Origin: Glaciozyma antarctica PI12
Lineage: Eukaryota > Basidiomycota > Microbotryomycetes > Kriegeriales > Camptobasidiaceae
DNA: 64,000 nt
NCBI GenBank assembly: GCA_002917775.1
Contig: KZ627148.1
Coordinates: forward strand, 700,949-764,948
Reading direction: 5' to 3'
Positions 25,614-35,956 of the stretch are shown here, one piece after another. A model generated the notes under the pieces. It was not told the origin of the DNA. It saw only the letters and a program-made list of their open reading frames with translations, and made no database searches. Numbering within the stretch: the first letter of the stretch is position 1; each line of letters begins with the position of its first letter. The position numbers were made by a program, and so were the translations under genes.

Positions 25614-25935
25614 TCTCTCCCTCTCCTCACTACGTGTATCCTCTTTGTGCGATGTTTCGATTTGTTCCTTCCTGACTAGGCATATTTGTTCTCCCCACTC
25701 TGCACTCCCCAACGCCAGTACTGTTCCTCGGTCATTGCGACCCTCATTGTTCCTCGGAATGTCATACATCTTGATCTGTCCATTGCGTTCGAACCGCGAG
25801 CAGGGAGAGCGAAGCCAAGTCTCGGAGCAGTGCGTTGTAAAGCGAAAGCAGAAGTAGCGGAATCTGGAGACGGCGAGAAAGACGACGTTCCAGCAGTCGT
25901 CAAAGTCCATCTAATAGTCCATCCTCGAGCATCTA
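25614..25935. other. Convergent 3' intergenic region
   Basis: This lies between the stops of the TEA factor and the glutaminyl cyclase, which converge. It must carry both 3' ends. No gene or repeat was seen. Confidence 0.5.
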
Positions 25936-27319
25936 CTAACCCTTGCGCCCAGCGCCAGCGATCAGCGATGTCGAACTCGAGCAGGCATGACGAAACGACT
26001 CACCAGCTCGTCCGCACTTCTCCGTGCGTTCCCCTCCGCCTTCTCTGTCACGAGCAGCGGATCCAGCCCGAGGTACTCAGCGATCGTAAGTCGGAGGATC
26101 AGGCACCACGCCTTGATCGTAGGGAGGTCGAGCGCCGAGACGTCGTCCTGCGAATATGAACATCAGCGCGCGTCTCGCCAGGAACCAAGCGAAAGAACTC
26201 ACGTTGATCGTATGCCACACACGCGGAAATGGCACGGCGATCATGTGCACGATCGGAACTCCGAGCTTGAGGAACGGGATGTGGTCGTCCTCGATTCCTC
26301 CCCCGTATCCACTCATCACCCCCCTAGGCGCAAAGAAGCTCTTTTCTTTCGCTCCGACTTTCCCCTTGGCAGCGTTGTACGCCTGCGCGTTCGCTACGCC
26401 GTCCCAGAGGAATCCGGCTTCTCCAAGACGCGTTTCGGCGTGCAGGAACTCGTCGAAGAACCAGCCGGTGGCGGGGTAGAAGGAGCGAATGGTGGGATTT
26501 GTGGCGCCGAGGAGGTCGAGAAGAACTAGGTGGGAGATGCGGGAGATGGGAGTGGGAGGGATGGGGCGGGAGGCGGTGGGAGGGAGAGTCGGTTTGGACC
26601 AGAGCGAGGCGAGGTGCCTGTGCGAGGGGTTAGCGAGCTGTGAGAGCACGGCACAGGGAATGAAGAACACGCACTTGGATCCGTAGATCGAATCCTCGCC
26701 TGTCCACATCTTGAACGCCTCCTCGCCGTCGAAGAAGACCATCTGCAGCGTCTCCCCCTGCGTCTCGCTCCCCTCCTCCCCGCCCTCCTTCAAGATCCTA
26801 TCCCTCCGAGCATCCAACCACCCCGTCAAGCTCTCCGCCACGTCAAGCATCATCGCACACGGCGCCGCGCTGTCCGTCGCTCCCACAAACTGGTCCTCCG
26901 GAGGCGACGGAAAGAACTTGGAGTCGAGATGCGCCGACAGGACCAATCGACGGTTCGCCTCGGGGTCGTGCGTGAAGATGAGGTTCGTGAACGTCTTGAC
27001 TCCGTACGGCGTCATGGCGTCGAACGTATCCTTCTCGACGTGCCACTTTAAACGCGTGAAGTGCGCCGTCACCATGTCTTGCAAGTCGATGAGGCTCTGG
27101 CTCCCGGCGGTACGGGGCACGAGGAGTCGGGAGAGGGCGGAGGTGGGTTCATGGAAGTCGATAATGGAGAGGTCGGTGAGGGAGGTGAGGTTGGAGAGGG
27201 AGGGTTCGGCGAGGGGACTGTAGGTGGGGTTTCGGCGCTTGAGGATGTTGGGGCGGGGTCGATGGCCGCTGGCAAATGTTGAGAGGAGTACAATGTAGAG
27301 TAAGGAAGAGGAACTTCAT
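25936..27319 (-). CDS. Glutaminyl-peptide cyclotransferase (M28 family)
   Basis: This zinc enzyme converts N-terminal Gln to pyroglutamate on secreted peptides and proteins. Key elements are RRLVLSAHLDSKFFPSPPED, FVGATDSAAPCAMMLDVAES (metal-binding Asp), MVFFDGEEAFKMWTGEDSIY (Glu pair), IEDDHIPFLKLGVPIVHMIA and VWHTIN followed across an intron by DDVSALDLPTIKAW. These match the QC fold with its zinc ligands Asp, Glu and His. The last exon ends DPLLVTEKAEGNARRSADEL with a stop at 25936 if a final intron is used, or at 25962 without it. The natural start is the ATG at 27319, giving MKFLFLTL, a signal-peptide-like beginning. The frame carrying the rest (YIVLLSTFASGHRPRPN...) is offset by one base just after that start, so either the start exon is misread or one base is in error. 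An internal intron lies at about 26615-26673. Confidence 0.85.
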
Positions 27320-27574
27320 TGTCGGCGTCCTCGTCTTCGCGCAAGCAAGAGCAAGCGGTCCTCCGGTCAGCGAGACGTGCGTGCTTGGCCCAAGCGAGGT
27401 CCGCCGCGATTAGAAACGTCGATGGTCCTGAGGCTGAGGTTGCTGATACGTTGGTCCTTCCTTGTGATACGTGCGGGGAGAGAGCTTGTGCTGAGGCGCG
27501 TGTTGGGAGGAAGGAGAGGGAGCTCGCGTCGACTCGAGCTTCTCTTCCTCCTCCACCTCGCTGCCAAACTCACA

Positions 27575-28254
27575 CGATGACTCAAGCAACTACACGCCGT
27601 AGCAGCCCAACAGCGAACGCCTGGCCAGCTCTCCACCCTCCCCAACTCGCCCGTCTTCCCCTCCCCACACCCCTCCCTAGATCCAACGACTCTCCCTCCC
27701 TCCTCGCGGTATCGCAACACGCAGCTCCCAACGCACCAGGACGAGATTGATCAACTAGATTGGGAGGAGGAGGCGTGGTTCCAAACCGTGCATCTGCTGC
27801 CCTTCCCTCCTGAGCGAAGCTGACGCCTTGCGGAACACAGCTGCACGATACGCGCGGACATGGCTTTGCGTTCCTAGTCCCTCTCGGTCGACAAAGCACG
27901 CAAGAAGAGGATGCAGAGGTGTGTACATTTTTAGCTCTCAAGCTTCTACGACGCGACGGCCTGCTAACTTGGTCCTTCCCCCCACAGTCCGCCTTCTCCC
28001 CCTCTCCGCGCGCCGTCTCCGCCACTCCTGTTCCTATAGCCGTCGATGCAGCTGCGGTGGTGGAGATGGATGCAGCGCCAGATTTGGATGCCGAGATTGA
28101 GGACGCCGATGCGAATGGGAGTAGCGGTGAGGACGAGGAGGAGGGAAGTGGGAGTGAGGACGAGGACGAGGGGAGCGAAGAGGAGGAGGGGAGTGGGAGT
28201 GAGGCGAGTGGGGAGACTCGAGGTGCGGCAGCGAATGCCATGCAAGTGGGTTGA
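27575..28254 (+). CDS. Anaphase-promoting complex subunit 15 (Mnd2/APC15)-like
   Basis: This is a small protein of the APC/C ubiquitin ligase; APC15/Mnd2 regulates mitotic checkpoint complex turnover and meiotic APC/C. Exons give HQDEIDQLDWEEEAWFQT, spliced (intron about 27790-27842) to LHDTRGHGFAFLVPLGRQ, the short conserved core of APC15 (aromatic after an acidic helix, then FLVPLG/VPIG). A last exon from 27988 follows, with a long Glu/Asp/Gly/Ser-rich acidic tail (GEDEEEGSGSEDEDEGSEEE), also typical of APC15. The stop at 28252-28254 is 22 bp from the convergent MTHFR stop. The 5' part is uncertain: the ATG at 27575 opens a frame (MTQATTRRSSPTANAW) different from the core, so an intron or an upstream exon must intervene. 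The identity rests on a short motif plus the acidic tail. Confidence 0.6.
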
Positions 28255-28275
28255 ACCGGGCGTCGATCATGTCGT

Positions 28276-30727
28276 TTACGCCGTTGTTGCGGGTGCCGTG
28301 ACGAGAGGCTGTTCGAGGAGCCAGTTCCAGAGGCCGTCCTCGTTCTTGTAGTCGTGGTGCACGACCGAGACGAGCCAGCGCGTGTCGGCGAGGTTGCGAA
28401 TGAAGGCGCGAGAGGGCGAGTTGGCGGGGTAGAGATGGGACCACTCGAGCCAGATGGCGAAGGCCTCCTCCTGCGTTCGTACGACGTGTCAGCTTCCTTT
28501 GCGCGAAAGAGATCAGAAAGAAAGGACGCACCTTCCAAGCCTTGAAACTCATCTCCTCGATGAGCGTCGTCGTGACAATCTCCTTGCCTCCAAACACTCC
28601 CCAAGTCACCGCATTGACGTCCCCCAGTCCCATGTTACTCCTAATCTCCCCATCGAGCCTCCGTCCCGCAAACCACTTGATAACGCCCTCCTCCCCCTCC
28701 CCATTCTCCCTCCTCTTCCTCTCCTCCTCCCTCGCCCGCTCCTCAAACACCTCGAGCTCCTCCTCCGCCAAGAAGAACTCGACAAACGCCTTCTGGTACA
28801 CGTAGCCTCCCTTCGGGCCGAACCCGTGGATCTCGCTCGAGGAAGGAACGCCATCGACGGCGGGCTGCGAGCCGACGGTCCACCAGTGTCGCTCGTCGTT
28901 CAACCGCCGGAGGGAGGTTGAGATGGACGTAGTTTCGGCGCGGAGAGGCTCTTCGGACCAGGGGATCGAGGGGAGGGTGCCGGAGAGGTACGAGGAGAAG
29001 AGGGTCGAGATGTCGGAGAGGGTGGTCGGGCGACCCCATTGGATGAGAGCTTCGGCAGGCTGTGGGCGGCAAGTCAGCGAGAAAAGTGGGGAAGAGAGCG
29101 TGAGACGCACGGCGAGCTTGAGACCAACGCCGTAGCCGTCCATGTCTCCGTAGGCAGGACTGCGAGCGTCTCCGAATCGTCCGTTGGGGAATTCGTCCCA
29201 GCTCGTCGGACTGTCCTGTCGCGCGCCATCGCCATTCCCGTTCGGGCCGTTCGCAGCTGCGACGACGCGAAGAGAGTTGACGGCCTTGGGGAGCGGCGAC
29301 TCGCTTCGCTGGAGAGACTTCTGCGGGATACCAAGCGAGGTGAGCGACGGCGTCTGAGCTCGCACAGCGAAAGGACGAACGTGAGAAGCCTTCGACCGGA
29401 GCTTGGAAGCTGAGCTGACCCAGTCGAGCTTCTCCAGCACGCGCGTAACACTCTTCTCGAGGTTGAGCGTGCAGAGGTGGTACCCTCGAATGCCCTCCTT
29501 TCGCAGCGCGCGCATCATGCTGACAGCGAGATCGATTCCGTATTCCTTGACAGCCGAATCGTCGTTCTGCGCGCGCAATCATCGTCAGCACGTCCTCGTT
29601 GTCTTGCGCTGCGAGCGAAGCGCACCTCGATTCGCTCCAGGTCGGCGGTGATATGAGCAGGGATGCTGCTCTTGCAAAGGTTGGTCATACGGCGGAAGGA
29701 CTGGTAGTTCTGAATCGGCATGATGCCAGGGAGGATCGGAATCGTGATTCCTGCACACTGTATCAGCTCCCATTCCACCATCCTGAGAAAGCGAGAGAAC
29801 GCACCTCGAGCTCGGCACGCGCGGTACCACTCCATAAAGACGTCGACGTCGTAAAAGAGCTGAGTAACGACGAAGTCTGCTCCAGCCTCCTGCTTCTCGA
29901 AGAGGTACTCGACGTCCGCAAGCTTGTTGGCGGAATCAGCATGTCCCTCGGGGTATCCTTCACACAAACCGCATTAGCCACCACCTCACTCTCCTCAGCA
30001 TAGCTAAACGTACCCGCTACACCGATGCAGAACGTGTTCCCATGGTGCTCCCGAATGTACTTGACGAGATCGGTAGCGTGCTGAAACTGCTCGTTCGCCG
30101 CAACCCAGTACTCCTCTCCCCTCGGCGGATCTATCCGCACATCAGCTCCGTCAGCTCCGTCCCTCCGTTCTCCACTCACCTCCCCTCAGCGCCAACAGAT
30201 TCACCACTCCCATCTCCTTCGCGCGCTACCCCAATCAGTCAGCTCCCTGTGTCCCCACTCTCAACGAAATCGAGCTCACCTCCAGCGCCATATCCAACAC
30301 CTTCTGTTCCATATTAGTGCACGTCAAATGCAAGCACGTATCCACTCCCAACCCCTGCGCCGCCCCCGCCAAATCCAACGAGCGTTCCTGCGTACTCCCT
30401 CCAGCTCCCCACGTAACGTGTACCCACGAAGGGTCTAGCGCTGTCATGCGCTCTATACGGTCTACGAGGTTGGCTGTGCCGATCTCCGTTTTGGGAGGGA
30501 AGACCTGGGGAGTGGTTAGTAGGGAGATTGTTAGAATAGGGAGGGCGCACTTCGAAGGTGTAGAAAGGCTCGTCCGGGGCGAGCAGGGCGATTTTGGTGG
30601 TGACGGGTGTGCCGGTGAGGCGCGGTGGAGTGGGAACGGCCATGGTGAGCTCGGAGCGTGAGGTGAGGAGAGAGAGAGCTGACTTGGGCGCGAGATCCAT
30701 TTCGCCGTCGACCGAACTCCGATTCAT
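28276..30727 (-). CDS. Methylenetetrahydrofolate reductase
   Basis: MTHFR reduces 5,10-methylene-THF to 5-methyl-THF for methionine synthesis. The start region (30727) gives MNRSSVDGEMDLAPKSALSL and then EPFYTFEV. The FAD barrel shows DRIERMTALDPSWVHVTWGA, GGSTQERSLDLA, HLTCTNMEQKVLDMALE, GDPPRGEEYWVAANEQFQHA, EAGADFVVTQLFYDVDVFME and ITIPILPGIMPIQNYQSFRR. The C-terminal regulatory half follows (WGRPTTLSDISTLFSSYLSG, INWxx-style core VIKWFAGRRLDGEIRSNMGL, GDVNAVTWGVFGGKEIVTTT) and ends NEDGLWNWLLEQPLVTAPAT, stop 28276. Yeasts have two isozymes, MET12 and MET13; I do not assign one. About eight short introns are present. The start could also be the internal Met at 30642. Confidence 0.94.
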
Positions 30728-31232
30728 TTCTCTCCAACGACGATGAGTTCTCTCGAGATCGCGGCAAACTAAGGTGTTTAATGAGCAAAGTTACATGATT
30801 GGAAAGGGGGGCGGGTCGGACAAATCGACGATAGGGAGGGCGGGGGTGCGATGAGTCGTGTGGGGGGGACGAGGAGGGGGTTAGAGCTAAAACAATCTGA
30901 AGAGGGGAATAAGGAGGAGGGGTAGGGAGAGAGTGAGGAAAGTTAAGGGGGAGCCTAATAGGAGAAGAGAACCGCGAGAGAAGGAAACCAGCACGCCTCG
31001 CCCCGCTCGCTCCAACGCCCGTACGCCTCACGTCTACTCTAGCATCCCATCCGATCGTGTATGGTATCGAATCGGAGGGGTCCAAGGCGGGCGTAGGAAG
31101 GAAGTCGAGAGAGAGGGTCGGGAGAGGTCGAGTGGGGGTGGAGGTGGGGGGTGAGGAGGGAGGTGAGACCGGGGAGGCAGGAGGGAGGAAGGAGGGAGGA
31201 GGGAGGAGGGGGAGAAGGAGGAGGGGGTATAT
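30728..31232. promoter_or_regulatory. MTHFR promoter / CDC42 3' flank
   Basis: A 505-bp gap between the CDC42 stop and the MTHFR start, both genes on the minus strand. It should contain the MTHFR promoter and leader and the CDC42 3' UTR. A purine-rich run occupies its right end (separate entry). Confidence 0.5.
31118..31231. repeat. Polypurine/polypyrimidine tract at CDC42 3' end
   Basis: About 110 bp are almost purely G/A on the plus strand (units such as GGGAGGA repeated), interrupted by a few C/T. Since CDC42 is on the minus strand, its mRNA would carry a CU-rich 3' UTR here, starting immediately after the stop at 31233. Confidence 0.75.
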
Positions 31233-32267
31233 CTAGAGGATCGAGCACTTGTTTTTCTTCTTGGTGACCGGGGGCTCAAGGGCCGCGACGATCGCCTCAT
31301 CGAAGACGTTCTTCAACTGCGAGCGAGCACACGAACCATCAGCTCCCGCCTTTCCTCCCCACCAAATCGAAGGACGACTCACTCCCTTCTGCGTCAATGC
31401 CGAGCACTCGACATACTTGACGGCTCCCAACTCGCGCGCAAGACGTTCTCCCGCCTCCGGAGGAACGGGCCTCTGCTTTTGCCGCGCGAGCTTCTCGAGC
31501 ACGGCAGGGTCATCGCGGAGATCGACCTGGGTACCGACGATGAGGCACGGGACGCCGGGGCAGTGGTGGTGGACCTGCGCGAGGGGCGGGAGCGGAACGT
31601 TAGCTCGTGTGTGGTGTGGGCGCGACGGAGGGGGCGGGACGGGCTGGGAGAGAAGGCAGGGCGAACGTACCTCGGGGAACCACTTCTCCTTGACGTTCTC
31701 GAACGAAGCCGGGCTTGTCACGCTGAAGCAGACGAGGAAGACGTCCGTCTGGGGGTACGAGAGGGGCCTGAGACGATCGTAATCCTCCTGCCCAGCGGTA
31801 TCGAACAGTCCGAGCGTGTAGGGGTCGTCGCCGATCATGACCGTTACTGCCTGTGAGCGGAGGATAGAGGTTAGTGGGGAAGGTAGGAGCGGGGGAGGAA
31901 CGAGGCGCACGTAGTTGTCGAAGACGCTGTACGAAGGCGTTAGTGAGGCTCGTACGGATGGAAGGAGAACGAACGTACGTGGGGACGTATTCGGAGGGGA
32001 ACTTGTTGGTGGTGTAGGAGATGAGGAGGCAAGTCTGTGGGAGGAGGTTGCGTTAGTTGAGCGTCGTGTTGAGGCGCGGTCGAGGACCGAGTGGGGTGAT
32101 AGCGGGCGAAGGAATAACGTACCTTTCCAACAGCTCCATCACCGACAACCTGGACGCGTGGGAAGCAACGAGAGAAGAGTGAGCGGCTGTACCCACAGGG
32201 AGGGACGGGGGCGGGAGGACGAGGGAAGGGAGGACCGGCGACTCACGACACACTTGATGGTCTGCAT
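31233..32267 (-). CDS. CDC42: Rho-family GTPase Cdc42
   Basis: CDC42 is the GTP switch for cell polarity, budding and filamentation. Exons give MQTIKCV, then VVGDGAVGK (P-loop), [19 protein letters not shown] with VFDNY (switch I), [20 protein letters not shown] and [20 protein letters not shown] (switch II), [20 protein letters not shown] (TQxD guanine motif), [10 protein letters not shown] and [20 protein letters not shown]. The protein ends with a polybasic stretch and the CAAX box CSIL, whose final Leu predicts geranylgeranylation and membrane anchoring. The length of about 191 residues is normal. Six introns interrupt it, one right after codon 7. The Rho-insert helix ([20 protein letters not shown]) separates it from Ras-type GTPases; a RAC paralogue is possible but the sequence reads as CDC42. 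Confidence 0.96.
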
Positions 32268-33402
32268 AGCTGGAGGCTTCGCGGGGAGTACTGGAGGGCG
32301 GAAGAGAGAGGCTTGACGCTTCGGTGGATGGTACGCAGCGACGGCGGCTGTTTGAGAAAAGAGAGAAGGGTCAGTGAACGCTCCGACGTGTTGGTGCAAG
32401 GCTGCTGGTCGCCAACACTCTTCCCACTCCACCCGACCCACACCCTGACGAGGAGGCACGGAGAACCCCCGTCCCACTTGTCAACAGGCAGAGGAATGCC
32501 AGGCCGCAACGGTTTGGGGCCGGATAAGGACACGGTGGGTGCCGCTCCCTGGTCGCCTCCCTCCGCCCTCTCGTCGGCCATAGTGACCAGGTATCAAGTG
32601 TCTTCCCCTTCTCCAACTGTGGTACACCCGCTTCGACGCCCCAGAATGCGTTCCACGACCCCACGCGGCACGCTGGCGGTTCGAACGCTGGGCGGGACGG
32701 AAAGGAATGCTTGGAAGGTGGCGGGAGGTGGAGGAGGTGTGACCTACGTGAGCCTGCTGTGGTGTGAGAAGTAGAGTGGACGGCGAGGGAGAGGAGTTGT
32801 TGGCTGGGGAGGGGGAACGGGAGAGGGGCGACGGCGGGGGGAGGGGCGAGCGGGAGTTGTACGAAGGGGAGGAGGGAGGGTTGAAGGAAGTGGGGGGTTA
32901 GCTCAGAACTGTCGTTGGCTACTCTACGCTCAAGAGGGTCTCTGTACGTACGTTGAACTTGCTGAACTGTTGAGGGAAACAGGGCGAACGAGTTGGCTCA
33001 GCTGAGCGAAGCGGGCCAGCGACTCAAGTTCACATTTCTTCTCCTGGCGATTCTTTCACGTCTATCTCGTTGAATACATTCGCAGAGAACGCTCTTCTGG
33101 CCAGTCTATACGCCGTTATTTAGCTCGTGATAACTGTCGTATTGGCGTAGAAAAAGAGAGGGAAAAAAGGAGAGAAATCGCCTCGAGTTCGGGCCCCCCT
33201 GTTGAATCCAGCCCGAAGTTCGAACGTAGTCACGTCCGCTCCTGTTCTCCTCCCAGACACTCGCCAACACCTCAGGAACTCAGCAGCGCACTCAGATTGC
33301 AGCAGCGAATCCCCGCCCGACCCACCGCCTAGCTCCTCTCGACCTCACGACCTCCCAAAGCAGCACCATCCGCCTCTGCTCTCCTCGACTTCTACGAACC
33401 CC
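32268..33402. promoter_or_regulatory. Long divergent promoter between CDC42 and BRF1-like gene
   Basis: These 1135 bp separate two divergent starts. The left half is G/A-rich with short repeats; around 33050-33180 an A/T-richer section (TTATTTAGC, AAAAAGAGAGGGAAAAAAGG) lies upstream of the BRF1-like start. No ORF in it has coding character, and I saw no tRNA-like cloverleaf. A leader intron for CDC42 is possible but not demonstrable. Confidence 0.5.
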
Positions 33403-35651
33403 ATGCCGACCTGTGTCGCCTGCGGGCACACCAACACGATCGACTACGATGTCGCCGCCGGGACCGACGTCTGCACGTACTGCGGGACTCTAGCGGCCGG
33501 CGCGACCTCGGGTCTCGAGGTGCTGGGACGCGTGCTCGAGGATGAGCAGGACGAGCAGGGGAGGACGTTCTTGCACGAGGGAGGGACGGGATATGTGGGA
33601 GGACGAGCCAACATCCAGGGCTTGAACGTCTTTGGCAAGAGCGAAGCGAGGTCCGCGTACCACGAATCGAGGAAGGGGAGTCGCTCTTCCCTCCCTTCCC
33701 CCCTCCCCCTCCTCTCTTCCTCTTCTGGACGCTGAGCGTTTTTGGCTAGTTTGGAAAGACCGATGCGATACATTTGAGCTGACGCTGCAGCGAGTACAGG
33801 CTGGTATGGAGCGCTACATTCGTTCAGTCCTCGCGCACTTTGGCTTCTCGAGCCTCCTCAGTCGCACCAAGATCGTCTTCCACAACGCCAAGCAGGTCGG
33901 CAAGTTTCGCTGGGGAGAGAAAGCGCGCATTATCGCCGTCGCGAGCGTCTACGTCGTTTCTCGCGAACGGGACAAGGGATTGCGCCTGCTCGACCTCGCC
34001 GTACGTTCACTCTTTCGCCCTACCTCCTCTGCCCTAAATACTGACCACGATCATCACGCAGGCCATCACCGAAATCGAAGTTAGCACTCTCACGCGCGCG
34101 CAAAACACGGTCAAGTCGTGGCTCAAGATTCGAACCACCGAGCTCGACCCGATCGTATTCCTCGAGCGGCACATCCTCCACTTCTCCAACCTCCTCCGCT
34201 CCTCTCCCACCCCTCCCCTCTCCGGCTCCAAAAAGAAAGCCTGGTCCCCACCGATGCTCCCTTTCCTCCGCAGCCTCAAGCTCACGGACGTCCGCACGCT
34301 CGCCGAAGGCCTTCTCTCCTTCTGCGCCGACCTCAAACTCACCGTCGGTCGTTCGCCGGAACAAGTCTCGATAGCCGTCATTGTCGTAGCGATGGAAGGA
34401 AGCGCACGAAGGCCCGTACCGATGGCGGGAGAAGTGATGGACGAGCTTGCGAACCTCCTCTCCGTTAGGTCGTTTACCGTCGCGGAGAGGTACCGCGAGT
34501 TGAATAGGGTGCTCGAGGATTTCGCGCCGAGGATTCCGTGGATTGGACCGTCGGCGAAGGGGAGGAAGAAGAAGGAGATGGTCGCGTGGACGGAGGATAT
34601 CGTCAAGTTTCGGAAAGCGCTCGATGCGAAGAAGAATGTCGCGGCCGAGGGGGAGAAGAGGAAGCTCGTGCTGCTGGACGATTCGGTCAAGATTGACGAG
34701 GAGGAGGACGTCGAGGAGGAGGTCGGGATGGAGGAGGAGGAGGAGGGACCCGTCGCCAGTGGCAGCGGGGCGGGTCTCCCAGCGAGCGACGAGGACGACG
34801 AGGACGAGGAAGAGGACGACGTCGACGAGGGCGACCCAACGACCTTCTTCCCCGACCCTCTCGCCAACCCCAAAGCCGCCGCCGCCGCCGCCGCCCGCAA
34901 CTCCACTTCGACCGTCCCCTCCCGCCTCTCCATCAAGATCCTCAACAGCGTCAGCGAAGGCAAGCGTCCCGCCGAATACATGCGCCAACGTCCCGGTCCT
35001 CTCAAGCGCGTCCGCACGATCGAACAAGCCGCCTCGTCCCTCCTCACCCCATTCTCCTCCACCCCTCCTCCCGCCAACCCTATCCCCTCTTCAGCCGTCT
35101 CGGCTCTCCCACCTCCTTCTTCCCGACTCGCAGGACGCGACGCTCCCTTCCCCGCGCATTCGGAGGAGAGCGTGAGGTTCCGACAACTCTTGCTCGCGGG
35201 ACACGATTCGGCGTCCATTTATGATGGGAGCGTTAGTCTCGCTGGACCGACGGGTCGACTCTCTCGCTTGCTGTGGGAACGCTCGGCGGAGGAGATTACG
35301 GATGAAGAGCTGTTCGGGGACGGAGAGCTAGATGGGTTGCTCAGGACTCCGAGGGAGGTCGAGGCGATTTCGAGGACGGACAGGTTTAGGACTATGCCGG
35401 AGAGTACACCGTTTGTGGAGCGGAAAGTGGGGAAGAAGAGGGTCAGGAAGGAGGGAGGGGCGGAGGACGAGTTTGGGTGGGAGAGGAGGAGTAAAGTGGA
35501 TGAGGCGACGAAGAAGCGTTTGGCGAGGATTTTTGCGGGAGAGGAAGGGGAGGACGAGGAGATGAGCTTGGAGGAGATGGCCGAGGCGGTCAAGGTGGCG
35601 AGGGAGATTGATGAGGATGTTGAGCCGAGGGAGGATAGTGAAGCGGAGTGA
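33403..35651 (+). CDS. TFIIB-related factor, BRF1-like subunit of TFIIIB
   Basis: The product is expected to recruit RNA polymerase III together with TBP. The start at 33403 gives a zinc ribbon, TCVACGHTNTIDYDVAAGTD with VCTYCG (CxxC...CxxC). After an intron ending at 33792 come two cyclin folds: RVQAGMERYIRSVLAHFGFS, GEKARIIAVASVYVVSRERD, then ELDPIVFLERHILHF and VGRSPEQVSIAVIVVAMEGS. The DP-hydrophobic-ERH stretch and the GRxPxxxxxAxxxxA stretch match BRF1 better than TFIIB. The C-terminal half is long and charged, with acidic runs (about 34690-34830) and Lys/Arg clusters, as in BRF1, but I could not identify the TBP-binding homology block with certainty. The donor of the first intron is unclear (33650-33675). 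Confidence 0.68.
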
Positions 35652-35956
35652 GGTTTGTGGGGGAGGGGGGTTGGGCTTGGAACTGGCTTGAACCGGGTTT
35701 GAGACGCTTTGCTGAATCCTACGAGCCTTGAGAGTCAAGAACGGAGAGAAGCAGGCGATCTTGCGAAGGAGGACGCGAGCGAGGTGTAGTGACCGCCACC
35801 TGCTCTCGCCGTCCTCACTGCTCTCCAAGTCTAAACAACATACGTCGTCGCATTGCGAGTACATGTACAACCTGTACTCGTTGTAGCGAAACAGATCTGC
35901 GAAGGGAGCGTCAGCGAGGATTCGAGCATTCGCCGAGATTCACGCACAGCATGGAA
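35652..35956. other. Convergent 3' intergenic region
   Basis: This separates the BRF1-like stop from the end of the disordered protein gene. A minus-strand segment at about 35790-35905 (FRYNEYRLYMYSQCDD) could be an extra terminal exon of the latter, joined by the acceptor at about 35906, but this is not secure. Confidence 0.4.

Noticed and set aside
28743-29591. Minus-strand ORF of 282 codons
   Set aside because: Same strand as MTHFR but a wrong frame; the correct frame has the conserved MTHFR blocks.
32313-32774. Plus-strand ORF of 153 codons upstream of BRF1
   Set aside because: No coding character and overlaps the presumed CDC42 promoter and leader.
34020-35218. Minus-strand ORFs of 335 and 394 codons
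   Set aside because: Antisense to the BRF1-like gene; low-complexity composition mirrors the acidic run of the sense strand.
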